Notes: generated from the letters alone by a model not told the origin. Positions 1 to 5,956 are shown, counted from the first letter of the stretch. The stretch is DNA of 8,940 nt from an uncultured Anaerocolumna sp. (GCA_937901695.1 CALDJN010000363.1:1-8940), one strand, 5' to 3'. Translations and numbers: made by a program.

Positions 1-80
1 AACTGTCATTCTGAGAACATAGTTCAGCTTGCAAAATAAAAACTGTCATTCTGAGAACATAGTTCAGCTTGCAAAATAAA
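1..80. repeat. Two perfect 40-bp tandem repeats, truncated copies of the adjacent inverted-repeat element's left end
   Basis: Positions 1-40 and 41-80 are identical. Each begins AACTGTCATTCTGAG and then follows the first ~33 bases of the element at 80-196 with a few changes, ending in an A-rich tail. The third, diverged copy starts at 81 and continues as the full element. The window starts exactly at a unit boundary, so the array may continue to the left. No spacer/repeat alternation is present, so this is not a CRISPR array. The region lies downstream of the last gene of the cluster and is non-coding. Confidence 0.9.
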
Positions 81-196
81 AACTGTCATTCTGAGGGCAT
101 AATTCAGCTTGCTGAATTATGAGCGAAGAATCTCACGTTGAAATGGGATTCTTCGCCCAATTTAGCAAAGCTAAATCGGACTCAGAATGACAGTTT
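80..196. repeat. MITE/REP-like inverted-repeat element, copy 1 (cloverleaf-like fold)
   Basis: Terminal inverted repeats of 16 bp (80-95 against 181-196) enclose three further hairpins. These are AATTCAGC-TT-GCTGAATT at 101-118, a 10-bp stem GCGAAGAATC (123-132) against 147-156, and ATTTAGC-AAA-GCTAAAT at 160-176. Both strands can therefore fold into a closed, four-way cloverleaf-like structure. There is no coding capacity. The ends match those of the copies at 4816-4884 and 8238-8331. Similar GTCATTCTGAG / GAAGAATC strings recur as dispersed repeats in many bacterial genomes (recollection, not checked here). Any mobilising transposase would have to act from elsewhere. Confidence 0.8.
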
Positions 197-241
197 TATT
201 ACAGGCATTCTTTTAACTCGGACTCAGAATGACAGTTTTAT
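176..241. repeat. 24-bp direct repeat duplicating the right end of element copy 1
   Basis: The 24 bases at 176-199, covering the element's right terminal repeat and its T-rich flank, recur exactly at 218-241 with a 42-bp period. The outer copy lies only about 40 bp past the stop of the HPr-family gene (minus strand). With the 40-bp repeats on the left side, both ends of the same element have been duplicated outward. Confidence 0.85.
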
Positions 242-281
242 GAATGACCGTTTCATAACAGCCTTTAACCCTATATGGAAT

Positions 282-536
282 CTATTTAGCACTTAAATAT
301 TTTTCAATATTCTCAATAGCAGCTTGTTCGTCGGATCCTTCAGCAGAAACAGTCACTTCTTCACCGGCGGCTAATCCTAAGCTCATCATTCCCATAATGC
401 TTTTCGCATTGACTTTCTTCTCTTCACATTCTACATAAATAGCACTTTCATATTGGCTTGCTACTTGTACTAATAAAGCAACTGGTCTAGCCTCTAATCC
501 AGTGGGAATTTTAATTGTCATTTTCTTTGTTACCAT
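282..536 (-). CDS. Crh-like HPr-family protein (His15 replaced by Glu, Ser46 retained)
   Basis: The 84-residue protein has the full HPr fold length and aligns without gaps to B. subtilis HPr numbering. The active-site loop reads G13-L-E-A-R-P18, with Glu where PTS phosphocarriers have the His15 phosphorylated by Enzyme I. The regulatory site is intact as KSIMGMMSLG with Ser46. B. subtilis Crh, which also follows whiA (yvcL), has lost His15 (Gln there) and keeps Ser46 for HprK and CcpA. From this I infer a regulatory partner of the HprK encoded at 4953-5894, acting in the cytosol and probably unable to carry phosphate in sugar uptake. The start overlaps the whiA end by 26 nt and has a strong GGAGG site 9 nt upstream. 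Automated annotation would probably call it ptsH or 'HPr family phosphocarrier'. The family is certain; the Crh-like role is inferred. Confidence 0.93.
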   Translation of the reverse strand: MVTKKMTIKIPTGLEARPVALLVQVASQYESAIYVECEEKKVNAKSIMGMMSLGLAAGEEVTVSAEGSDEQAAIENIEKYLSAK

Positions 537-1497
537 AATTTACTTCCTCCTTCTGTTTCCTAACATTATCTGCTAAAGTGCTTAATTTCCTTAATCGGTG
601 GTTAACACCAGATTTTCCAATAGGTGGATTAAGCAGAACCCCTAATTCTTTCAGTGATGCTTCTGGATATTCTATGCGTAAAGATGCAATTTCCTCCAAC
701 CCCTCAGATAATTCACTGAAACCAATCTGTTCCTTTATATATATTATATCATCAATCTGCTTGGTTGCTGCCTGTACTGTTTTATTAATATTAGCAGCCT
801 CGCAGTTCACCTGCCTATTAATGGAGTTTCTCATTTCTTTTAATATTCGGACATTTTCCAAATTCATAAGAGATACATGAGCTTCCATAACGTTTAATAG
901 GTCAACTATTTGTGAACCCTCTTTTACATAGACGACAAAATGATTCTTACGAGTCACAATTTTTGCATCTATGTCAAAGGTATTGATAATTTCTTGAATT
1001 TGTCTTGCCTTCGGTTCATTTGGTGCAACTATCTCAAAATGATAAGTTTTCTTTGGTTCACTCATAGAACCAGCTGCCAAAAATGCACCTCTGATAAAAG
1101 CCCTTTTGCAGCAAGCATTTTGAATAACCAGGTTATCTACTACAGATAAGTTTTCGTTAATTTCTTTATTTTCATCCATTAACTTAGTAGCTTGTAAGAT
1201 TTTTATAACTATGTCATGATCTACAATAACCATTGTATAGGTTTTATTCTTTTTCAGATAATTATTTTGTTTTACAGAGATTTCTGTATTTATTTTAAAG
1301 GTTTTTTTAATTAATGTAAAGTATTTTCTCGCTACTGTCAGATTTTCCGTATGGAGCTTTAGAATATATCTATCGTATTCAGATATAATAATGTTTCCAC
1401 ATAAACTGATAATTGCTGCCAGTTCAGCTATCTGACAATGCCTCCCGGGGCTAATCTGTTTCGATAATTCCACCTTTACTTCTTTGGAAAATGACAT
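511..1497 (-). CDS. whiA: WhiA family DNA-binding regulator
   Basis: The protein has 328 residues, normal for WhiA. The N-terminal two thirds is the degenerate LAGLIDADG homing-endonuclease-like fold, including the conserved segment C130-K-R-A-F-I-R-G-A-F-L-A-A-G around residues 129-143. The C-terminal part is a helix-turn-helix domain, with R-N-S-I-N-R-Q near 223-229, N-C-E-A-A-N-I-N-K-T at 231-240, and G-K-S-G-V-N-H-R-L-R-K-L near 294-305. WhiA regulates sporulation genes in actinomycetes and affects division and chromosome segregation in Bacillus; the nuclease activity is lost in the family. The ATG at 1497 is preceded by a G-rich site (AAGGGGGAT). rapZ ends 85 bp upstream, and the 3' end overlaps the HPr-family gene by 26 nt, as expected for co-transcription. 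The yvcK gene that separates rapZ and whiA in Bacillus is absent here. Confidence 0.95.
   Translation of the reverse strand: MSFSKEVKVELSKQISPGRHCQIAELAAIISLCGNIIISEYDRYILKLHTENLTVARKYFTLIKKTFKINTEISVKQNNYLKKNKTYTMVIVDHDIVIKILQATKLMDENKEINENLSVVDNLVIQNACCKRAFIRGAFLAAGSMSEPKKTYHFEIVAPNEPKARQIQEIINTFDIDAKIVTRKNHFVVYVKEGSQIVDLLNVMEAHVSLMNLENVRILKEMRNSINRQVNCEAANINKTVQAATKQIDDIIYIKEQIGFSELSEGLEEIASLRIEYPEASLKELGVLLNPPIGKSGVNHRLRKLSTLADNVRKQKEEVNYGNKENDN
546..550 (-). promoter_or_regulatory. Ribosome binding site of the HPr-family gene, inside whiA
   Basis: GGAGG, within the longer match AAGGAGGAAG on the minus strand, lies 9 nt before the ATG at 536 and within the last codons of whiA. It supports the first Met and not Met6, and suggests translational coupling to whiA. 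Confidence 0.85.
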
Positions 1498-1582
1498 GCC
1501 CTATCCCCCTTTTGATGTCTCAATAACATTCATTTTCATTATTAAGATTATCAAAATCTTTCAGATACATGAGTGACATATC

Positions 1583-2455
1583 TTAATGATTTCTCAAAGT
1601 ATCCTTCATAATATCTCTATGCTCCACCTTTAATCCATATTCAAGATGTTGCAGCCTTTGCGCCAGTTCATTGGCTAAGGTAACGGAACGATGCTTTCCG
1701 CCAGTACAGCCTATACTAATAACTAACTGATTTTTTCCTTCTGCAATATAGTTTGGAATTAAAAATGCAATCATATCCTCCAGTTTACTTAAAAATATAT
1801 GAGCCATTTCAGATTCCATTACATATTTTTTCACTTCGTTATCATTTCCTGTCTTTGGCTTTAAATTCGGAATATAGTATGGATTAGGTAAGAATCTTAC
1901 ATCGAATACTAAATCAGAATCCATGGGTATTCCATATTTAAATCCAAAAGATAGAATGGTAATAAAGAAATTATTGTATTTTTCATTATTTAAATATATT
2001 TTATCAATTTGAACTTTTAATTCTCTTATTAGTAACTGGCTTGTATCTATAATAACATTCGCCTTTTTCTTAAGGAATTCTAGCTTTCCTCTCTCCATTT
2101 CGATACCTTGTTCTACCCGCCCTGCTCCTGATAAAGGATGGGTTCTTCTAGTTTCCTTGAAACGCTTTACCAATACTTCAGTACTAGCATCCAAAAACAG
2201 TATCTCATATGGATAGCCATCCATACCCATTTGATTCAAAACTTCATCCAGTTCCTCTAAGGCTTGTCCGCTACGAATATCCACACCTAATGCTACTTTG
2301 TCAATATTCTGTGTTCCGCTAAAGGTTAGCTGAACTAATTTATATATAAGTTGTATAGGAAGATTATCGACGCAAAAATACCCAGCATCCTCCAGCATTT
2401 TTAGTACTGAACTTTTACCTGCACCTGACATTCCCGTAACTATTACCAGTCTCAT
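1583..2455 (-). CDS. rapZ: RapZ/YvcJ family nucleotide-binding protein
   Basis: The 290-residue length is typical. The Walker A P-loop is G8-M-S-G-A-G-K-S15, followed by V58-D-I-R-S-G63. The family-specific C-terminal half carries S169-F-G-F-K-Y-G-I-P and G249-C-T-G-G-K-H-R-S-V258. In E. coli RapZ is an adaptor that binds glucosamine-6-phosphate and the sRNA GlmZ for RNase E, thereby controlling GlmS. In Bacillus YvcJ binds and hydrolyses GTP and influences competence. Which role applies here is unknown, although its place after murB fits control of cell-wall precursor supply. The ATG at 2455 follows a GAGGGAG ribosome binding site. The gene lies 109 bp downstream of murB, with inverted repeats in the gap. 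Confidence 0.95.
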   Translation of the reverse strand: MRLVIVTGMSGAGKSSVLKMLEDAGYFCVDNLPIQLIYKLVQLTFSGTQNIDKVALGVDIRSGQALEELDEVLNQMGMDGYPYEILFLDASTEVLVKRFKETRRTHPLSGAGRVEQGIEMERGKLEFLKKKANVIIDTSQLLIRELKVQIDKIYLNNEKYNNFFITILSFGFKYGIPMDSDLVFDVRFLPNPYYIPNLKPKTGNDNEVKKYVMESEMAHIFLSKLEDMIAFLIPNYIAEGKNQLVISIGCTGGKHRSVTLANELAQRLQHLEYGLKVEHRDIMKDTLRNH

Positions 2456-2487
2456 AAAAATTCGCTCCCTCTGCTGCTATCTGGCGA

Positions 2488-2539
2488 ATTTGTGCCATGG
2501 CACAAATCTACAAAGTGAATTGTTTATCAAATTCACTTT
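2488..2539. repeat. Two adjacent palindromes in the murB-rapZ gap
   Basis: A perfect 20-bp palindrome occupies 2488-2507 (half-site ATTTGTGCCA). It is followed 5 bp later by a 10-bp stem (2512-2521 against 2530-2539, arm AAAGTGAATT) with an 8-nt loop. In the minus-strand transcript neither stem is followed by a U-run, so a classical terminator is not supported. Options are a protein-binding site, an mRNA processing or stability hairpin, or a dispersed repeat. Confidence 0.7.
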
Positions 2540-2564
2540 TTGAAACAATCCTTGATTTTTCAAA

Positions 2565-3572
2565 CTAACCGAGTTTCTGGAAATCACCCAAAAGCCTTAC
2601 TTCTGGTTCTAACATGACTCCATATTTATCAAAAACAATCCGCTTTATCTCTGTAATCAATGTCATAACATCAGTAGCAGTTGCTCCTCCCTTATTTATA
2701 ACAAAGCCACAGTGCTTTTCAGATACTTGTGCATTCCCAACCTGAAAACCTCTAAGGCCAGATTCCATAATTAGTTTACTTGCATAATTTCCTTCCGGTC
2801 TTTTGAAAGTGCTGCCTGCACTGGGATATTCTAAAGGCTGTTTATCACGTCTTCTTTCATTCAGATTGTTCATTTTATTTCTGATTTCTTCTTTATCACC
2901 AAGTGGGAAAACAAAAGACGCATCCAGTACAATATAATTCTTTTCTTGAATAATACTTTTTCTATAGCTAAGTTTTAATTCTTCTTTATTTAGGTACAGA
3001 ATGTTACCTGACTGGTCTGCTACTGTAGCACCAATAATAGAATCTTTCATTTCTCCATCATAGGCACCAGCATTCATGGTTACAGCTCCACCTAAAGAAC
3101 CTGGTATACCTGATGCAAATTCAAAACCGGTTAATTCATGTTCCGCTATTACGTTAGCTAATTTAGAAAGTAATACTCCTGCTCCTGCCTTAACCAGGTA
3201 TAATGTTTCTTCACCAGCAGGTACTTCCTGGGTATCCGTTTCTGAATTAGGGCTGTCCTGTATGTTATCATCTTTTCGATTATATGGCTGGATAATAATA
3301 TTACTCATATATTGTCCAATTTTAATGATGATCCCTCTGTATCCTTTATCACTAACTAGTAAGTTACTTCCATTACCAATTACATAAAAAGGGATATTAC
3401 TTTCCCTGCAGAATTTTATCACTGAAACTACCTGATTGTTAGTTTCAGGTAGAAGAAGAAATTCTGCCGGTCCGCCTATTTGAAAAGTGGTATGCTTTGC
3501 AAGAGGTTCTTCTATCAATATTTGCTCGTCTTTTACAATACCTTTTAGTTTTTGATAAAAATCCTCATTCAA
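2565..3572 (-). CDS. murB: UDP-N-acetylenolpyruvoylglucosamine reductase MurB, with extra internal segment
   Basis: MurB is the FAD enzyme that reduces UDP-GlcNAc-enolpyruvate to UDP-MurNAc with NADPH, the second committed step of peptidoglycan precursor synthesis in the cytosol. The FAD-binding segment is visible as Y63-V-I-G-N-G-S-N-L-L and G155-I-P-G-S-L-G-G-A-V. The catalytic serine motif is A252-G-S-T-F-K-R-P, with Ser254 as the likely proton donor. The C-terminal L321-E-P-E-V-R-L-L-G supplies the catalytic Glu. At 335 residues it is about 30 longer than the usual ~300-residue type II enzymes; residues ~95-123 form a hydrophilic D/E/N/S-rich stretch between two FAD-domain strands. The start must be the TTG at 3572: an in-frame TAG lies at 3588-3590, the next in-frame Met is residue 89, and an AGAGG site (3581-3585) sits 8 nt upstream. 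Confidence 0.95.
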   Translation of the reverse strand: MNEDFYQKLKGIVKDEQILIEEPLAKHTTFQIGGPAEFLLLPETNNQVVSVIKFCRESNIPFYVIGNGSNLLVSDKGYRGIIIKIGQYMSNIIIQPYNRKDDNIQDSPNSETDTQEVPAGEETLYLVKAGAGVLLSKLANVIAEHELTGFEFASGIPGSLGGAVTMNAGAYDGEMKDSIIGATVADQSGNILYLNKEELKLSYRKSIIQEKNYIVLDASFVFPLGDKEEIRNKMNNLNERRRDKQPLEYPSAGSTFKRPEGNYASKLIMESGLRGFQVGNAQVSEKHCGFVINKGGATATDVMTLITEIKRIVFDKYGVMLEPEVRLLGDFQKLG

Positions 3573-3580
3573 TTTTATTT

Positions 3581-3585
3581 CCTCT
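3581..3585 (-). promoter_or_regulatory. Ribosome binding site deciding the TTG start of murB
   Basis: AGAGG on the minus strand lies 8 nt before the TTG at 3572. An in-frame stop at 3588-3590 excludes any start further upstream. A nearby ATG (3568) is out of frame. Confidence 0.7.
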
Positions 3586-3634
3586 TTCTAAAATGTCATC
3601 AGCCGATTAAGGCTAATATTTACATATTTCTAAT

Positions 3635-3663
3635 ATTATATGCGTAAACCTGCTAGTTGTATA
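3635..3663 (-). promoter_or_regulatory. Second candidate promoter upstream of murB
   Basis: The minus strand has TATACA (3658-3663), a 17-bp spacer and a perfect TATAAT (3635-3640). The -35 match is 4 of 6. It lies downstream of the first candidate and would give a leader of about 55-60 nt. Either or both could be used. Confidence 0.45.
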
Positions 3664-3681
3664 CCTTCCAAAACTACACAT

Positions 3682-3710
3682 ATCATACAATACTTAATAG
3701 AATTTGGCAA
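3682..3710 (-). promoter_or_regulatory. Candidate sigma-A promoter for murB-rapZ-whiA-HPr
   Basis: The minus strand has TTGCCA (3705-3710), a 17-bp spacer and TATGAT (3682-3687), each box matching 5 of 6 consensus bases. It begins only 10 bp after the glucokinase stop and would give a leader of about 100 nt before murB. Confidence 0.6.
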
Positions 3711-3719
3711 CACTAAAAG

Positions 3720-4775
3720 TTAATGACCTAGAATAAGTCTTGCACATCCAAATATACCTGCATCATTACCAAGTTCCGCAAGATTAAATTCTTTATTTTT
3801 TAATGCTAACATTACATATTGATTATAATATTTTTTCACAGCATCGGTTAATATGCTGCCAGCTTTGGAAACGCCGCCGCCAATAACAAAAGCCTGTGGA
3901 TCAACAACAGCAGCCACGTGGGATAATGCAATGCCTAAATATCTTCCTAACTGATCCACTAATTCTAATGCTAACTTGTCATTTTCTTTTGCACAGTCAA
4001 ATATATTTTTTGCTGACAGCTGTTCATATTCACGAAGCTTTGAAGGCTCAGTAGATTTGCTTAAAAGTCTTTTTGCTTCCTTTACAATACCAGTTGCAGA
4101 AGCAAACTGCTCTAAGCAGCCAGTCTTTCCACAGCCACATTTATCCTTTTCTTCGTAGTTAACCAGAAGATGTCCAATTTCTCCGGCTGCACCGTTACTT
4201 CCGGTAATAATTTGACCATCAACAATTACGCCGCCTCCTACTCCAGTTCCTAAGGTAACCAAAACTATACTATTATAACCTTTACCGCCGCCTTGCCACA
4301 TTTCACCTAAGGCAGCTACATTGGCATCATTGCCAACTTTAGCCTGAAATCCGGTAAGTGCCTTTACTTCATTAGCAACATTTACGATTTCCCAGCCTAA
4401 ATTTACACATTGTATAACCGTTCCATCGGCAGTAACAGGTCCAGGTACACCTACGCCTATGCCAACGATTTGATCTTTAGATAAATTTCGTTCTTCTATT
4501 TTATTTTCTATGGACTTGGCTACATCACTTAATATGTAACGGCCGGACTCTTCTTTTCTAGTTGTAATCTCCCATTTGTCAACCAGATTACCTTCCTCTG
4601 TAAATAGCCCTAATTTTACTGTTGTTCCACCAATATCAATTCCAACATAACTTTTCCATATTATTACCTGAGGTTGAAGCAAAACTGTTAAAAGACTTGT
4701 CAAAGGACTTGTCAAAAGACCTGTCATAAGACCTGTCAAAAGACCTGTCATAAGACCTGTCATAAGACCTGTCAT
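3720..4775 (-). CDS. glk: ROK-family glucokinase with a repeat-derived N-terminal extension; start uncertain
   Basis: The enzyme is expected to phosphorylate glucose to glucose-6-phosphate with ATP in the cytosol. The phosphate motif is G45-I-D-I-G-G-T-T, the catalytic Asp is in G148-N-D-A-N-V-A-A (Asp150), and T174-L-G-T-G-V-G-G-G follows. The ROK zinc site is G201-H then C213-G-C-G-K-T-G-C220-L-E. From Lys41 onward it is a complete ~311-residue ROK kinase. The first ~32 residues, however, are translated 12-bp repeats (Met-Thr-Gly-Leu and variants) from the adjacent array. No strong ribosome binding site precedes the ATG at 4775 or the in-frame ATGs at codons 5, 9 and 17; only a weak AGG recurs in each repeat. 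An ATG at 4659 with a modest AGG 7 nt upstream looks like the ancestral start but is now out of frame. In-frame alternatives are a TTG at 4682 without a clear site. The gene is either an N-terminal fusion or impaired in translation initiation. 'glk' as the gene is likely; fructokinase or another ROK sugar kinase is possible. Confidence 0.85.
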   Translation of the reverse strand: MTGLMTGLMTGLLTGLMTGLLTSPLTSLLTVLLQPQVIIWKSYVGIDIGGTTVKLGLFTEEGNLVDKWEITTRKEESGRYILSDVAKSIENKIEERNLSKDQIVGIGVGVPGPVTADGTVIQCVNLGWEIVNVANEVKALTGFQAKVGNDANVAALGEMWQGGGKGYNSIVLVTLGTGVGGGVIVDGQIITGSNGAAGEIGHLLVNYEEKDKCGCGKTGCLEQFASATGIVKEAKRLLSKSTEPSKLREYEQLSAKNIFDCAKENDKLALELVDQLGRYLGIALSHVAAVVDPQAFVIGGGVSKAGSILTDAVKKYYNQYVMLALKNKEFNLAELGNDAGIFGCARLILGH

Positions 4776-4820
4776 AGACTTGTCATAAGACCTGTCATAG
4801 ACTTGTCATAAGACCTGTCA
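4681..4820. repeat. Tandem array of 12/11-bp units running into the glucokinase reading frame
   Basis: On the plus strand the unit is AGACCTGTCATA with variants. The GTCA core starts at 4687 (degenerate GTTA), 4699, 4711, 4723, 4735, 4747, 4759, 4771, 4782, 4794, 4805 and 4817, so twelve units. Spacing is 12 bp seven times, then 11, 12, 11, 12. The last unit flows directly into the TGTCATTCTGAG end of the inverted-repeat element at 4816. The 12-bp part is read in frame as N-terminal residues of the glucokinase; the 11/12 part lies just upstream. Confidence 0.92.
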
Positions 4821-4884
4821 TTCTGAGCCGCAGGCGAAGAATCCCTCTTTAAAATGGGATTCTTCGGGCATAATTCAGAATGAC
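4816..4884. repeat. MITE/REP-like inverted-repeat element, copy 2
   Basis: The ends TGTCATTCTGA (4816-4826) and TCAGAATGACA (4874-4884) pair over 11 bp. The interior has an 11-bp stem CGAAGAATCCC (4835-4845) against 4856-4866 with a 10-nt loop. It shares end sequence and the GAAGAATC stem with copy 1 but lacks the other internal hairpins. It lies between hprK and the glucokinase. The remainder of the gap (4885-4952) has no recognisable promoter. Confidence 0.8.
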
Positions 4885-4952
4885 AAAGCTCAATTCTGAA
4901 GAATGATATCTCACAGTTTTGAAACAATCCCATTCTCCTTCCCTAGCGTTGT

Positions 4953-5894
4953 CTATTCTTCATTAATTTTATTTTTCTTCATTAAATTATTCGTTACACG
5001 ATTATATAATTCCTGTGCAGCATTATAGCCCATTTTCTTTTGTCTGTAGTTAACTGCGGCAGACTCTACGATTATAGCAAGATTACGTCCTGGACGGATC
5101 GGAATGGAGTGACATACTACTTTATTTCCAAGGTATTCTGTGTATTGTTCTTCTAAACCTAATCTGTCGTATTCCTTATCCTTATCCCACTCTTCTAACT
5201 TAATAACCAAATCAATGGACTGGGTATTCTTAACACTTTCAACACCGAACAGGGTTTTCACATCGATAATTCCAATACCTCTTAGTTCAATAAAATGTCT
5301 TGTTATATCCGGTGCCATTCCGATTAAAGTTTCATCGCTTACTTTCTTTATCTCTACAACATCATCGGTTACAAGGCGATGCCCTCTCTTAATCAATTCC
5401 AAAGCAGCTTCGCTTTTACCAATGCCGCTTTCTCCAGTGATTAGGATACCCTCACCATATACATCTACTAAAACACCGTGTATGGATATTCTGGGTGCTA
5501 ACTCAACATTTAACCAACGAATCACTTCTGCCATAAAGGAAGATGTGGTTTTACTTGTCCTTAAAATAGGTACACCTTTTTCCGTCGCTAATTGAATCAA
5601 TTCTGGCTGTACTTCAATACTCCTGCAGAATACAATACAAGGAATCTTATAATCCATTAATCTTGTCAATATGCCTATACCATGATCTTTCTCCATTTTT
5701 CTCATATAAGCTTCTTCTACACGCCCAATGATTTGAACACGGTCAGAATCAAAATGATCAAAAAATCCTGCCAATTGTAAAGCCGGACGGTTCAGTTCCG
5801 GTTGGCAGATTTTAATATGTTTATAGTCCATATCCGGTGTTAGAACCTCAAGATTCATTTTTTCAATTAGGGTTGCTAATTCTACAGTATACAT
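4953..5894 (-). CDS. hprK: HPr kinase/phosphorylase HprK
   Basis: HprK phosphorylates Ser46 of HPr/Crh with ATP or pyrophosphate and reverses this by phosphorolysis; it is the sensor of carbon catabolite repression in Firmicutes. The chosen protein has 313 residues. The N-terminal regulatory domain covers about residues 1-130 and the kinase domain follows. Visible are H139-G-V-L-V-D-V-Y-G, the P-loop G154-E-S-G-I-G-K-S161, D177-D178 in the L-V-T-D-D-V-V-E-I segment, and the family signature E203-L-R-G-I-G-I-I-D211. I chose the ATG at 5894 because a long AGGAAAGGAAG site lies 7 nt upstream; an open frame from a TTG at 5927 would put that site inside the coding region. Its substrate is probably the HPr-family protein at 282-536, which keeps Ser46, plus a canonical HPr elsewhere. 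The gene follows uvrC after a 222-bp gap with its own promoter candidate. Confidence 0.96.
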   Translation of the reverse strand: MYTVELATLIEKMNLEVLTPDMDYKHIKICQPELNRPALQLAGFFDHFDSDRVQIIGRVEEAYMRKMEKDHGIGILTRLMDYKIPCIVFCRSIEVQPELIQLATEKGVPILRTSKTTSSFMAEVIRWLNVELAPRISIHGVLVDVYGEGILITGESGIGKSEAALELIKRGHRLVTDDVVEIKKVSDETLIGMAPDITRHFIELRGIGIIDVKTLFGVESVKNTQSIDLVIKLEEWDKDKEYDRLGLEEQYTEYLGNKVVCHSIPIRPGRNLAIIVESAAVNYRQKKMGYNAAQELYNRVTNNLMKKNKINEE

Positions 5895-5901
5895 ATTTAT
5901 A

Positions 5902-5912
5902 CTTCCTTTCCT
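5902..5912 (-). promoter_or_regulatory. Ribosome binding site deciding the hprK start
   Basis: AGGAAAGGAAG on the minus strand ends 7 nt before the ATG at 5894 and excludes the longer open frame that begins with TTG at 5927. Confidence 0.85.
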
Positions 5913-5956
5913 ATTTCCTGAAAACAATAAATTTATAATTCTGCATTGATTTTACT

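Noticed and set aside
1..241. Repeats at the left edge as a CRISPR array
   Set aside because: The 40-bp units are directly joined without spacers, and they are clearly duplicated ends of the neighbouring inverted-repeat element.
1498..1582. A remnant of yvcK between rapZ and whiA
   Set aside because: The gap is only 85 bp and shows no YvcK-like coding sequence.
4776..4952. A dedicated promoter for the glucokinase
   Set aside because: No pair of -35 and -10 boxes at proper spacing was found among the repeats or in 4885-4952; read-through from hprK is more likely.
5140..5595. Plus-strand open frames such as 5140-5595, 578-880, 3076-3387 and 6862-7161
   Set aside because: All lie antisense within well-recognised genes, have no ribosome binding sites or family features, and show amino-acid composition expected from the complementary strand.
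5895..5927. hprK starting at the TTG at 5927
   Set aside because: The strong AGGAAAGGAAG site would then be coding, and the family's usual N-terminus begins at the ATG at 5894.
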